From Thalassospira povalilytica (lineage in GTDB: Bacteria > Pseudomonadota > Alphaproteobacteria > Rhodospirillales > Thalassospiraceae), in contig NZ_PGTS01000001.1 in NCBI RefSeq assembly GCF_002844235.1, positions 124,001 through 188,000 of the forward strand: a stretch of DNA of 64,000 bases. The letters run 5' to 3'. Both the position numbers and the translations under genes were made by a program. Position 1 is the stretch's first letter; every line of letters begins with the position of its first letter. Shown in pieces: positions 9,151 to 18,600 of this stretch. The notes beneath the pieces are model-generated. The model made no database searches, was not told the DNA's origin, and saw nothing but the letters and a program-made list of their open reading frames with translations.

Positions 9151-10425
9151 ATGACAGCGCGTGCCGAGCTGATTGATGCAATCAAATTGCATCAGCTTTA
9201 TTTGAACCAGAAACCGGGTGGCCGGCGCATGCAGGTGCGCAACGGCAACCTGTCGCGCATCAAGATGAGCAAAATCAGCTTGCAGGAGGCCGTCCTGCCC
9301 GGCGCGAACTTCATTCAGGCAACTGCGCACCAGGTCTGTTTTGATTATTGCGATCTGTTCGGGGCCAATTTTGTCGAAGCTGATCTTGAAGGATCAAGCT
9401 TTCTGCGTGCCGATCTTCGTGGTGCGAACATGGCACGCAGCAAATTGCGATACGCCAATTTAAGCGGCATTGATCTACGTGCCGGCATCATGGTCGTGGT
9501 CGAGGGCAGCCAGGAACGCCCGGTCAAAAAAGCAACCGACATGAGCAACACCGACCTTGAAGGCGCAATGATGTGGGGGGCCAATCTGTCGGGAGCCAAT
9601 ATGTCCGGTTCGCGGCTGGCCCACACTGATATGAGCGATGCCAACATGTTTGCCGTCAACCTTGAAGGTGCGGACCTTACGGGCTGTAACCTCAGCGGTG
9701 CAAAATTGCGCAATGCCAATCTCAAGGGGGCGAAACTTGCCGGTTGTGAACTGGTTGGTGCGGATCTGAGCGGGGCGAACCTGCGCAATGTGGACATGAC
9801 CGATGTCGATATCAGTCAGGCCAATACATCCTATTCGATCGGTGGCGGAACACCGTCCGCACCGCTGGCCGACGATATTCGCGATCTGGTCAACGGGCAT
9901 AGTGAATGGCTTTCGACAAGCGGGAAAAGCGGTGTTCCGATGATTGCGGTTGGTCGCGATCTGAGCGGGCTTGATTTTTCGGGGCTTGATCTTTCGGGGG
10001 CGTGTTTTGACAAATGCATCCTGCGCGGCGCGCTGTTTGTCGACACCATTCTTGCCATGTGTTCAATGCGCGATACCGATATGCACAAGGTCCGCATGAA
10101 CGGGGCGGTACTTGACGGGGTGCGGATGGCAAATGCCGACTGCACCGAGGCCGTGTTTCAGGGCGTGAAATTTGGCGGTGTCGATCAGCGCGATAAGAAG
10201 GGGGCCAAAACCGGCTCTGTCTGGCGGGCCGATCTGACCAATGCCAATTTCGAACAGGCTGATTTGCGCAATTCGGTTTTTGAAGAAACCCAGATGAAAG
10301 GTGCCAATCTGACCAAGGCGAATGTTGCCGGTGTTGCATTTGGCGCAACGGATTTGACCGAAGTCGAACTTGAAGGATCAAATGTTGGTCTGATCCTTAA
10401 TGGCTATATCCCGGGCCGCAAGTAA
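9151..10425 (+). CDS. Pentapeptide-repeat protein, tandem paralogue B
   Basis: This 424-residue protein is collinear with the upstream pentapeptide protein over its whole length, including the N-terminal cap (AELIDAIKLHQLYLNQKPGG), the central cap (DDIRDLVNGHSEWLSTSGKS) and the final repeats. The ATG at 9151 aligns exactly with the start of paralogue A and follows TGGGGGAA; the longer frame from 9091 adds 20 residues without homology. The 170-base gap between the genes has no terminator that I can see. The pair is a tandem duplication of similar age to the HDOD pair by eye. Confidence 0.88.
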   Translation: MTARAELIDAIKLHQLYLNQKPGGRRMQVRNGNLSRIKMSKISLQEAVLPGANFIQATAHQVCFDYCDLFGANFVEADLEGSSFLRADLRGANMARSKLRYANLSGIDLRAGIMVVVEGSQERPVKKATDMSNTDLEGAMMWGANLSGANMSGSRLAHTDMSDANMFAVNLEGADLTGCNLSGAKLRNANLKGAKLAGCELVGADLSGANLRNVDMTDVDISQANTSYSIGGGTPSAPLADDIRDLVNGHSEWLSTSGKSGVPMIAVGRDLSGLDFSGLDLSGACFDKCILRGALFVDTILAMCSMRDTDMHKVRMNGAVLDGVRMANADCTEAVFQGVKFGGVDQRDKKGAKTGSVWRADLTNANFEQADLRNSVFEETQMKGANLTKANVAGVAFGATDLTEVELEGSNVGLILNGYIPGRK

Positions 10426-10453
10426 TCGGGCATTGCATCATCATGTGAAATGC

Positions 10454-10483
10454 AAAACGCCGCCCGGGCAGGCGGCGTTTTTT
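10454..10483. terminator. Bidirectional rho-independent terminator
   Basis: The stem AAAACGCCGCC / GGCGGCGTTTT encloses a 6-base loop and has T- and A-runs on either side. It sits between the convergent pentapeptide gene and argJ and can serve both. Confidence 0.85.
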
Positions 10484-10506
10484 ATGTTTGATCAGACGAT
10501 CGTCGA

Positions 10507-11736
10507 TCAGCTGCGGTAATCCGCATTGATCGAGATATAGCCATGGGTCAGGTCACAGGTCCAGACCGTGGCCGCACCATCTCCAAAGCCAAGATCCGCT
10601 GCAATGTCGATATACTGGCCCTTGATATGGGCTTCGACCGGGCCTTCGTCATAATCGGCAACCCGTTCGCCGTTTTTGGCAAGTTCAATGCCGCCGATGG
10701 AAACGGTCAGTTTGTTCGGATCCGCGGTCACACCGCATTTGCCAACAGCCATGACAATACGGCCCCAGTTGGCGTCTTCACCGGCAATCGCGGTTTTGAC
10801 CAGCGGGGAATTGGCAATCGCCTTGGCGGCAATTTTGGCTTCTTTTTCATTCACCGCACCCGTGACATTGACCGTGATGAATTTCGATGCACCTTCGCCG
10901 TCGCGAACGATCTGATGGGCAAGATCACGAAGGACACCTTCAAGAGCATCCTTGAATTCGGCGATTGCCGGGTCATTGGCATCAGACACGGTGTCATTTC
11001 CGGCCTTGCCGGTGGCGGCAAGCAGCAAGGTGTCAGACGTGGAGGTGTCGCTATCCACCGTAATCGCGTTGAAGCTGCGATTGTTGCAGTCCGACAGCAA
11101 TGCCTGAAGGACACTGTGCGGAAGGGCAGCATCGGTGAAGACAAAGCCGAGCATGGTGGCCATGTTCGGTTCAATCATGCCTGAACCCTTGGCAATGCCG
11201 GCAATGGTGACTTTGGTGCCATTGATGGTGGCGGTCGCCGACGCCCCTTTGGGGAAGGTGTCGGTGGTCATGATGGCCTTGGCCGCATCAAGCCAGCCTG
11301 CATCATTGGCAAGAATATCGTCCAGCGCATCGGTAATGCGGGTTGCGGTGGTTGGCTCGCCAATCACCCCGGTCGACGCGGTGAAGATTTCATTTTTGGC
11401 ACAGCCAAGGGCCTTGGCAGCGCATTCAACCTTGTCTGCGACGAACTTTTCGCCGGCCTTGCCGGTAAAGGCGACCGAGTTGCCCGCATTGACAAAAAAT
11501 GCACGTGCGGTCCCGCCTTTGAGTGCTTCGCGGCCCCAACGAACAGCCGCAGATGCGGTGGTCGATGTCGTGAAGACACCGGCAACCTGGGTGCCCGGTT
11601 CAAGTTCGGCAAACAGAACATCCGGGCGGCCCTTGTATCGAATGCCAAGGGTGGCCGTATGCAGTTTGACACCGGCAATAGCCGGGAGTTCAGGGAACCC
11701 TGCGGGGGCAAGCGGTGAAAGCGAGGTCGCTACCAT
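10507..11736 (-). CDS. argJ: Bifunctional glutamate N-acetyltransferase / amino-acid acetyltransferase ArgJ
   Basis: ArgJ transfers acetyl from N-acetylornithine to glutamate (EC 2.3.1.35), and bifunctional forms also use acetyl-CoA (EC 2.3.1.1), in arginine biosynthesis. The 409-residue protein has the autocleavage site ATML with the new N-terminal nucleophile Thr194, preceded by GSGMIEPNM, and the oxyanion-hole region STGVIGEP. It should be cut into alpha and beta chains there. The ATG at 11736 follows AAGGAAA; the 34 residues upstream of it are not ArgJ-like. No other arginine gene is in the window. Whether it is bifunctional cannot be read directly. Confidence 0.96.
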   Translation of the reverse strand: MVATSLSPLAPAGFPELPAIAGVKLHTATLGIRYKGRPDVLFAELEPGTQVAGVFTTSTTASAAVRWGREALKGGTARAFFVNAGNSVAFTGKAGEKFVADKVECAAKALGCAKNEIFTASTGVIGEPTTATRITDALDDILANDAGWLDAAKAIMTTDTFPKGASATATINGTKVTIAGIAKGSGMIEPNMATMLGFVFTDAALPHSVLQALLSDCNNRSFNAITVDSDTSTSDTLLLAATGKAGNDTVSDANDPAIAEFKDALEGVLRDLAHQIVRDGEGASKFITVNVTGAVNEKEAKIAAKAIANSPLVKTAIAGEDANWGRIVMAVGKCGVTADPNKLTVSIGGIELAKNGERVADYDEGPVEAHIKGQYIDIAADLGFGDGAATVWTCDLTHGYISINADYRS

Positions 11737-11838
11737 CAGTGCAATTTCCTTAAATGGACAAGTTTGGTTCATCCTGCCGCAACGGTGACGAAAAGCAAGC
11801 AGCAGAATGCATTTATTCAGATCGGTGATCGGCAACAC

Positions 11839-11873
11839 AAACGGGGTGAAGCCAGTGGCCGCACCCCGTTTGG
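11839..11873 (-). terminator. Hairpin between the parvulin gene and argJ
   Basis: The 11-base perfect arms CAAACGGGGTG / CACCCCGTTTG flank a 13-base loop, 40 bases after the parvulin gene stop and 100 bases before the argJ start. On the minus strand the following bases are only moderately T-rich. It could be a terminator, a partial attenuator or an mRNA-stabilising hairpin. Confidence 0.5.
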
Positions 11874-11913
11874 TTCAAGTGAATTCAAGATCAGTCGGTA
11901 TGAGCCGGGCTGA

Positions 11914-12780
11914 TTAGTTCTTCTTGTCTTCTGCAGGTGCGTCCTTGGCAGCTTCTTCTGCTGCTTTTTCGACATTGTTCACGATGTCGGCTTTTTCGCG
12001 CAGGCCTTCAACAATGGTGTTGATGGCATCGCGGGTGACTTCGGCGGTCAGCTGTTGACGAACTTCGTCAAGCGAAGGCTGGGTGCCTTCTTTCTTTTCT
12101 TCAACCTTGATCACGTGCCAGCCGAACTGGGTCTGAACCGGTTCTTTGGAATAGGTGCCGGCTTCCATTGCAAAGGCTGCTTCGGCAAACGGGGCAACCA
12201 TGTCAGCACGGTTAAAGAAGCCAAGATCGCCACCATTCGGGGCAGACGGGCCGGTCGACTTTTCCTTGGCGAGTTCTACGAAGTCCGCGCCATCATCAAG
12301 TTCGGCGATGACTGCTTTGGCGTCTTCTTCGTTTTCAAGAAGGATGTGACGGGCATGAACCTGCGGTTCGGGTTCGTTGTTTGCGACGAACTCATCATAT
12401 TTTGCCTTGATCGCGTCTTCGGTGACGGCATCGTCAAGTGCACGGTCAAGATAGGTTTCGGCAATCACGCGGCGCTCAAGCGCTTCGACGCGTTCCTTGA
12501 CTTCCTCGTCGTCGGCAAGACCGGCGTCGCTACCTGCAATCATCAGCAGGCGCTGGTTGATTTCGCGGGTCAGCAGATCGGCCTTAAGCATTTCGAACGG
12601 CAGCTGGCGATACTGTTGCGGCAGGCCCTGTTGGGTTGCACGGACTTCAGATTCCAGAATTTCTTCGCCGTTCACCGTTGCCAGAACCGGGTCTTCGGCC
12701 GGTGCAGCATCCTGTGCCAGAACAGGGGATGCAAAAATGACGGATGCCAGCGACGCGGCAAGAAGGGTATTGCGCAGCAT
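11914..12780 (-). CDS. Periplasmic parvulin-type peptidyl-prolyl isomerase
   Basis: This 288-residue protein begins with a Sec signal peptide (cleavage after about residue 22, VLA-QDA), so it acts in the periplasm as a folding catalyst. A helical chaperone-like N-domain (35-130) precedes a parvulin domain at about 140-235. Parvulin features include the VHARHILL motif, GGDLGFF and the C-terminal GWHVIKVEE. An acidic and alanine-rich tail follows. It resembles PrsA/SurA/PpiD-type foldases more than cytosolic PpiC. GGAG precedes the ATG. secA lies a few genes away, but no operon link is seen. Confidence 0.9.
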   Translation of the reverse strand: MLRNTLLAASLASVIFASPVLAQDAAPAEDPVLATVNGEEILESEVRATQQGLPQQYRQLPFEMLKADLLTREINQRLLMIAGSDAGLADDEEVKERVEALERRVIAETYLDRALDDAVTEDAIKAKYDEFVANNEPEPQVHARHILLENEEDAKAVIAELDDGADFVELAKEKSTGPSAPNGGDLGFFNRADMVAPFAEAAFAMEAGTYSKEPVQTQFGWHVIKVEEKKEGTQPSLDEVRQQLTAEVTRDAINTIVEGLREKADIVNNVEKAAEEAAKDAPAEDKKN

Positions 12781-12969
12781 AGTTTCTCCAGACTTTGATT
12801 TCGCGGGCTTTCAGCCCAGTGCCTCTCTCCACGGGTAAATCACATAAGCGGGTCATGCACAAGGCTTCGCCGTGGAAGTCGGGCTTTTTCGCAAAGCAAT
12901 CTGTCCAAAATGTGAAACCCTTACATGCAAGAGTAAAAATATGACTTTCCGTGCCAAATAGCTGTGAAA

Positions 12970-13019
12970 ATGCCCGCGGTCATCCACGTCATCAAAACCC
13001 GTTTCAATCACGCGGGCAT
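12970..13019. repeat. Widely spaced 9-base inverted repeat
   Basis: ATGCCCGCG at 12970-12978 and CGCGGGCAT at 13011-13019 are perfect complements separated by 32 bases. The repeat lies just past the end of the calcium-loop gene at 13067 (minus strand) and may form a long hairpin in its 3' untranslated region. No T-run follows, so terminator function is uncertain. Confidence 0.35.
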
Positions 13020-13066
13020 GTCAAATCCGGTGAATGACCGATTTATGAAATTTGGGGTGGGGCTGA

Positions 13067-14191
13067 TCAGGCTTTCACGTCAAAAAAGACTTCGCCGACC
13101 TGACCTGTTGATCCGTCATCGCGTTCAAACTTCGACTGTGCCACCAGATCACCGCCGATCAGGCGTTCATCGATCGGGGTTACCATGGCAAGCGAAATGG
13201 ATTTGATGCCGGCATCAGCCAGGCCTTGCTGGCTGCCATCCGCGCGCAGCAAGACAAGGGATGAAAATACGCCGTCCTGCTGGTCAATCAGGCCATCAAG
13301 ATTGTCGTCAAATTTCGACAGTTCCGCGAAGCCGTCCTTGGCGCCGTGCTGGTCACCAAACAATTCGCGACCATCGTTGATTTCACCGTCACCATTGCGG
13401 TCAAGTGCCAAAAGGGCATCTGCGCCCTTTATCCAGGCGGTCTGGTCAAGTGTGCCATCGCCATCGATGTCAAACAGCTGCCCGTCCTTGAGGCTTGTGA
13501 TGTCTATGCCGTTGCCATCAAGGTCAAGGATCAGGGGGTCTTGCTGGAACATCAGGGCAATTTCGATCCGCACCATTTCGATATGTGCCTTGAATTCCGA
13601 GATCGAGACATTTGTCTGACCACCGATGCGCGAAAATTTCGCTTCAAAGGCGCTGATATCGATTTCAACCCGCTGGGATGAAACGGACAGGGCACCAAGA
13701 TTAATCTGGTTTGCGCCATTGCTGATGTTCAGTGACAGTTCCTGTGCCGAAATCGCCCGACCCGAACCGTTCGCACCGGAAACGGCCATATCTTCGGGGG
13801 CGCCACCGGTCATGGCATTGGCCATGGCGCGTGCCTTGGCCGGGGGAATGCCCATCATTGCCAGCACAATGAAAGCTTCGCGGTTCATTCGCGTCTGCGC
13901 TTCGTCCATTGCCGGTTTGATGGCATTGACCACATCAAGGGCATTGGTCTGAATTTCGAAAACCGGGCGCTGCAATTGGCCAAGCGTTTGTTCGATACGC
14001 TGGTTTGCTTCGATGCTGAGATCAATCTGATCGACGATCGCGCGCTGACGGGCAAGTTCCCCATCGGCTGCGTCATTATCACCGGACTTTGTGGTTACGC
14101 TGACCGCACTTTGTGATGCGGCCTGCGACAATGCGACCGTGGCGGCATTTTGATGGGCCGTCGGGTTTGTCAGGTTGGTATGGTCAAACAT
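13067..14191 (-). CDS. Hypothetical protein with EF-hand-like calcium loops
   Basis: This 374-residue protein has no signal peptide or membrane segment. Its N-terminal half is helical. Residues from about 235 form the calcium module found at the ends of many RTX proteins: LILDLDGNGIDI, LFDIDGDGTLDQTAWI, LALDRNGDGEINDGRELFGD and FDDNLDGLIDQQDG. These are Asp-rich EF-hand-like loops. Known proteins with this module are often secreted, sometimes by type I systems, but no transporter genes are nearby. AGGAAGGAGG precedes the ATG. It is separated by 54 bases from its upstream neighbour, with which it shares architecture. Confidence 0.75.
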   Translation of the reverse strand: MFDHTNLTNPTAHQNAATVALSQAASQSAVSVTTKSGDNDAADGELARQRAIVDQIDLSIEANQRIEQTLGQLQRPVFEIQTNALDVVNAIKPAMDEAQTRMNREAFIVLAMMGIPPAKARAMANAMTGGAPEDMAVSGANGSGRAISAQELSLNISNGANQINLGALSVSSQRVEIDISAFEAKFSRIGGQTNVSISEFKAHIEMVRIEIALMFQQDPLILDLDGNGIDITSLKDGQLFDIDGDGTLDQTAWIKGADALLALDRNGDGEINDGRELFGDQHGAKDGFAELSKFDDNLDGLIDQQDGVFSSLVLLRADGSQQGLADAGIKSISLAMVTPIDERLIGGDLVAQSKFERDDGSTGQVGEVFFDVKA

Positions 14192-14245
14192 TCAGCGCCT
14201 CCTTCCTGAAGGGCTGCGGGATGCCACAGGGCATCCCGTTTGCAG

Positions 14246-15355
14246 TTAAATCAGAACATCCTGTTCCTGTGACGGGTCGATCACCGGTACGGTTTCGCCG
14301 GTCGGGAAGGTGAAGGTTGCATCACCGCCGTCCTGACCAAAACGTCCCATCGGCATCAACATGTCGACTGTAAGTTTCAACTGATTGTTGTCAGCACCTT
14401 CTTGCGGTGCGGACTGGCTGATGCCACGGACGATCAATGTCGCCTGTTCCATGAACTGTTCGGTGATCTGGGCATTGAGTGCAGCCATACGTTCTGTTGC
14501 AATCGACTGGCCGGTCGCCGGGGGTGTTGATGCGTCTTCGCCGTCGCCAGATTTGCTATCATCCGAACCGACTGTTGCATTCATCAATTCGCGGATGAAC
14601 TCGGCGACTCCGTTATCATTAATATCAAACAGCAATCCGCCATCTTCGGCATTGGCCGGGTTGCCCAGCATATCAACAAGAGAACCGCCGCCAAGGCCGT
14701 CCATTACCGTGCCAAGCGCACCCAGTGCTGCCCCCATGCTGTTGCCAATGGCAACGGCTTCGGTACGGACAACCTCGATTTTGGCAGCCTGATAATTGAA
14801 CGAGAATTCGCCGGTATCGTTATTGATGCTGATATCAAGTGATTGGACGGCCATCATGGCTGTTTCGGAAACACCAACAGCGGCACCATTCGCGCCAGCA
14901 TATGAAATCGCTGTCTTGCTGTGACTTGCAATGGCCTGGTCAAAGGAAAATTCAAACTGGTCCTGACCCTTTGCGGCATCGCGAATGCCGTCAAACATGG
15001 CATCGGTTGCGGCAATTGCGTCTTCCTGGCTCATCCCGGACAGGGCAAACATTTCCTGGACACTGCCGCGGATCATGTCAAGCGACGCATCAAGGGCGCG
15101 CTCAAACAATTCTTCGGTCGTCAGCGGTTTGTTTGAAAGGGCTTTGCCATTGGCCGGTGCAAGCTGCTGGCTTTCATTATGAGCGGCCAGCGCATCATCA
15201 GACAAGGCAACCGGGTCCATACGGCTGCGCGCATTGGCATTCGCCTGTGCGGAGTCCTGACCGTTTTCTGTGCCGGGCTTTGCAATGGCCTGACGCGCGT
15301 CCTGCAGGCTGGATTGGCCCTGACGGAACGGATTAAGCGCGGAGAAATCTACCAT
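14246..15355 (-). CDS. Hypothetical protein, diverged paralogue of the calcium-loop protein
   Basis: I do not recognise the function of this 369-residue protein. It has no signal peptide. The N-terminal 75 residues are polar and low-complexity. A helical block (about 80-140, with MFALSGMSQEDAIAATDAM) corresponds to VLAMMGIPPAKARAMANAM in the downstream neighbour. A beta-rich block around AVQSLDISINNDTGEFSFNY follows, then a single degenerate loop LLFDINDNGVAEF where the neighbour has full calcium loops. AGGAGGAGG lies just before the ATG, predicting strong translation. The two genes are probably co-transcribed. Confidence 0.7.
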   Translation of the reverse strand: MVDFSALNPFRQGQSSLQDARQAIAKPGTENGQDSAQANANARSRMDPVALSDDALAAHNESQQLAPANGKALSNKPLTTEELFERALDASLDMIRGSVQEMFALSGMSQEDAIAATDAMFDGIRDAAKGQDQFEFSFDQAIASHSKTAISYAGANGAAVGVSETAMMAVQSLDISINNDTGEFSFNYQAAKIEVVRTEAVAIGNSMGAALGALGTVMDGLGGGSLVDMLGNPANAEDGGLLFDINDNGVAEFIRELMNATVGSDDSKSGDGEDASTPPATGQSIATERMAALNAQITEQFMEQATLIVRGISQSAPQEGADNNQLKLTVDMLMPMGRFGQDGGDATFTFPTGETVPVIDPSQEQDVLI

Positions 15356-15690
15356 TTCCTCCTCCTGAGGATGCGTTCAGGCATCGGGACAAAACCCTTT
15401 TTGATTGCCGGAACTGAGCTACATGCTCTTTGAAGTTTAAAACTGTGGGCCAAATAATACGGTTTTTTTGTGCATTTCTCAAGCCAGAAGCGATCAGGGG
15501 CAAAGCCAACTCTCCCTGGCATGGTGATCGGGCGTGAAACGGCGGTTCAATCGGTGCCTATTTTCGGCCCAACATTAGCGATATTGGTTCGTTCCGTTGA
15601 CAGATGGCAGGCAGGGTTCTATCTGTGATCGGGCTCGGCTTTCTGCCGTTGCCTAATCGTGTCTTTATTCATTTGTTCAGGAACGTATTA
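15356..15690. other. Divergent promoter region between hypothetical pair and secA
   Basis: These 335 bases hold the start regions of the minus-strand hypothetical pair and of secA. I see no coding sequence, tRNA or strong hairpin. A reading frame extending secA upstream to 15604 lacks SecA homology and was not used. Confidence 0.5.
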
Positions 15691-18399
15691 ATGCTCGGCG
15701 CCATTGCCCGGAAAATTTTCGGTTCAGCTAACGATCGTGAAGTCAAAGCCCTGCGGGCCACGGTCGAGCAAATCAATGCCCTGGAACCCGAAGTCGAAAA
15801 GCTTAGTGACGACGAACTGCGCGCCCGCACGGACTGGCTGCGCGAACGTCTGAAAAACGGCGAGACTCTTACCGATATTCTGCCCGATACATTCGCCACC
15901 ATCCGCGAGGCATCCAAGCGTGTTCGCGGCGAACGGCATTACGATGTTCAGCTGCTTGGCGGTATGGTTCTGTGCCAGGGCAAGATTGCCGAAATGAAAA
16001 CCGGTGAAGGTAAAACGCTTGTTTCAACCTTGCCGGTTTATTTGAATGCGCTTGAGGGCAAGGGCGTTCATGTGGTGACCGTCAACGACTATCTGGCCCG
16101 CCGCGATGCGGAATGGATGGGTGAAGTGTATGGCTTCCTTGGTCTTTCGGTTGGCGTGATCATGCATGGCATGACCGATGATCAGCGCCGCGAGGCATAT
16201 GCGTGTGACATCACCTACGCGACCAACAACGAGCTGGGCTTTGATTATCTGCGCGATAACATGAAGTTCCGCCTTGAAGACATGGTACAGCGCCCGTTCA
16301 ACTTTGCGATCGTCGATGAAGTCGACTCGATCCTGATTGACGAAGCCCGTACCCCGCTGATTATTTCCGGCCCGGCCGAAGACAGCTCGGAACTGTATCG
16401 TGCGATCGATGTCCTGATCCCGAAACTGACCGAAGATGATTTCGAAAAAGATGAAAAAGCCCGTGCCGTTACCCTGACCGAAGACGGGACCGAGCACGCC
16501 GAACAGCTTTTGATGGAAATGGGCATCCTGACCGAGGGCACGCTTTATGACGTTGCCAACGTTCATCTTGTCCATCACGTCAACCAGGCCCTTCGTGCGC
16601 ACAAGCTGTTCCAGAAGGACACCGATTACATCGTCAAGGACGACAAGGTCGTCATCATTGACGAATTTACCGGTCGTATGATGGAAGGCCGCCGTTATTC
16701 CGATGGCCTGCATCAGGCGCTTGAAGCCAAGGAAAAGGTCAAAATCCAGAACGAGAACCAGACGCTGGCATCGATCACGTTCCAGAACTATTTCCGTCTG
16801 TATCCGACCCTGGCAGGCATGACCGGTACGGCAATGACCGAGGCCGAGGAATTCGAAGAAATCTATGGCCTGCAGGTTGTCGAAATCCCGACCCATCGCC
16901 CGATTGCCCGTAAAGATGCCGATGACGAGATCTATCGCACGGCCAAGGAAAAATGGGTGGCAATTGCCGAACAGCTTGCAGATTGCCACGAACGCGGTCA
17001 GCCGGCACTGGTTGGGACCGTCTCGATCGAAAAATCGGAAATTCTGTCTGACCTTCTTAAGCAGAAGAAAATTCCGCACGAAGTTCTCAATGCCAAGCAG
17101 CATGAACGCGAAGCATTGATCGTTGCCCAGGCCGGTGCGCCCGGCGCCATTACGATCGCCACCAACATGGCCGGTCGTGGTACGGACATCAAACTTGGCG
17201 GTAACGTCGAGATGCGTGTTGAACATGAACTGGCTGACGTTACTGACGAGGCCAAGCGCGCGGCTGCAATTGAAAAAATCAAAGCCGAAGTCAAGGCCGA
17301 TCAGGAAAAGGTTCTGGCTGCCGGTGGTCTGTTTGTGATTGGTACCGAACGTCATGAATCACGCCGCGTGGACAACCAGCTGCGTGGTCGTTCCGGTCGT
17401 CAGGGTGACCCGGGCGGTTCGAAATTCTATCTGTCGCTTGAAGATGACCTGATGCGTATTTTCGGGTCCGAGCGCATGGACGGGATGCTTCAGAAACTGG
17501 GGCTTCAGGAAGGCGAGGCGATCTACCATCCGTGGATCAACAAGGCGCTTGAAAAGGCCCAGCAGAAAGTTGAAGCACGTAACTTCGACATTCGTAAGAA
17601 CGTTCTGAAATTTGACGATGTCATGAATGACCAGCGTAAGGTCGTTTATGAACAGCGCCGTGATCTGATGCAGGCCAAGCATGTCGCCGAAGACGTGGCC
17701 GACATGCGTGCCGAAGTGATCGAAGAACTTGTCGAGAAATACTGCCCGGCAAAAGTTTATCCGGAACAGTGGGAAGTCGCGAGCCTGCATGAGGAAACCA
17801 CGCGACTTCTGGGCCTTGATCTTCCGATTTCGGAATGGGTCAAGGAAGAAGGCATCGATCAGGAAGTCATGCGTGAACGCATCGAAAAGGCAGCATCTGA
17901 AAAAATGGCTGCCAAGGTTGCGAATTACGGCGCGGATATCATGCGTCAGGTCGAGAAAAGCCTTGTTCTTCAGCTGCTCGATCAGTCGTGGAAAGAGCAC
18001 CTCCTGGCGCTTGATCATCTGCGTCAGGGCATTGGGCTTCGGGCCTATGGACAGCGCGATCCGCTGAATGAATTCAAGCGTGAAGCATTCAATATGTTTG
18101 AAGGCATGCTGGCCAATCTGCGCGAACGTGTGACCCAGATGCTGTCACATGTTGAACTGCAATCCGCACCGCGCCCCGAAGACCTTGAAGCCCGTCGTCC
18201 GCAGCAGGAAATGCACGAAAACCGCGACGAACTTGAAGGCAGCGAAGAGGGATCGGACAGCGCAACTGTTCAGTCGCGTCAGGCATCGGGCACCGTGAAC
18301 CCGAATGACCCGTCCACCTGGGGACGTGTCGCCCGCAATCAGGCCTGCCCGTGCGGTTCAGGCAAGAAATACAAACATTGTCATGGTCAGCTTGCCTGA
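15691..18399 (+). CDS. secA: Preprotein translocase ATPase SecA
   Basis: SecA drives post-translational export through SecYEG. The 902-residue protein starts [17 protein letters not shown], the normal SecA N-terminus, so I chose the ATG at 15691 (AGGA ten bases upstream). Visible motifs are Walker A in EMKTGEGKT, the DEAD-like [20 protein letters not shown] split around residue 215, motif [14 protein letters not shown], and [13 protein letters not shown]. The C-terminal zinc-binding SEC-C tail ([14 protein letters not shown]) for SecB and phospholipid contact is intact. Length and order are canonical. It is transcribed alone, with a strong terminator 25 bases after the stop. Confidence 0.98.
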   Translation: MLGAIARKIFGSANDREVKALRATVEQINALEPEVEKLSDDELRARTDWLRERLKNGETLTDILPDTFATIREASKRVRGERHYDVQLLGGMVLCQGKIAEMKTGEGKTLVSTLPVYLNALEGKGVHVVTVNDYLARRDAEWMGEVYGFLGLSVGVIMHGMTDDQRREAYACDITYATNNELGFDYLRDNMKFRLEDMVQRPFNFAIVDEVDSILIDEARTPLIISGPAEDSSELYRAIDVLIPKLTEDDFEKDEKARAVTLTEDGTEHAEQLLMEMGILTEGTLYDVANVHLVHHVNQALRAHKLFQKDTDYIVKDDKVVIIDEFTGRMMEGRRYSDGLHQALEAKEKVKIQNENQTLASITFQNYFRLYPTLAGMTGTAMTEAEEFEEIYGLQVVEIPTHRPIARKDADDEIYRTAKEKWVAIAEQLADCHERGQPALVGTVSIEKSEILSDLLKQKKIPHEVLNAKQHEREALIVAQAGAPGAITIATNMAGRGTDIKLGGNVEMRVEHELADVTDEAKRAAAIEKIKAEVKADQEKVLAAGGLFVIGTERHESRRVDNQLRGRSGRQGDPGGSKFYLSLEDDLMRIFGSERMDGMLQKLGLQEGEAIYHPWINKALEKAQQKVEARNFDIRKNVLKFDDVMNDQRKVVYEQRRDLMQAKHVAEDVADMRAEVIEELVEKYCPAKVYPEQWEVASLHEETTRLLGLDLPISEWVKEEGIDQEVMRERIEKAASEKMAAKVANYGADIMRQVEKSLVLQLLDQSWKEHLLALDHLRQGIGLRAYGQRDPLNEFKREAFNMFEGMLANLRERVTQMLSHVELQSAPRPEDLEARRPQQEMHENRDELEGSEEGSDSATVQSRQASGTVNPNDPSTWGRVARNQACPCGSGKKYKHCHGQLA

Positions 18400-18422
18400 T
18401 TGCATCTGGTAATATCGATCAC

Positions 18423-18455
18423 AAAACGCGCATTCTTCGGAATGCGCGTTTTTTT
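18423..18455 (+). terminator. Rho-independent terminator of secA
   Basis: The stem AAAACGCGCATTC / GAATGCGCGTTTT is closed by a stable C(TTCG)G tetraloop and followed by a run of T. Confidence 0.93.
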
Positions 18456-18600
18456 GTTTCTGTGAAGATAGCTAAGAATTTTGTCCTGTTTAGAGTTGCC
18501 TAGGTAATTGGATTTATTTTTATTTTCCAGGTGTGTTGCTGCTTTGAATCTGGTGATTTAAAATTTCTCGCGACAGCACAAGCATTGGAAAGGAAGCAAG

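Noticed and set aside
7709..10425. Short tandem DNA repeats suggested by the periodic pentapeptide genes
   Set aside because: The periodicity is at protein level only; the DNA copies are too diverged to count as tandem repeats or a CRISPR array.
2135..10425. Mobile element or genomic island containing the duplicated genes
   Set aside because: No transposase, integrase, terminal repeats, flanking tRNA or compositional break was seen; tandem duplication explains the paralogues.
16024..17355. A 443-codon open frame on the minus strand inside secA
   Set aside because: It lies wholly antisense to canonical SecA motifs and has the Phe/Gly/Asn-rich composition of a shadow frame.
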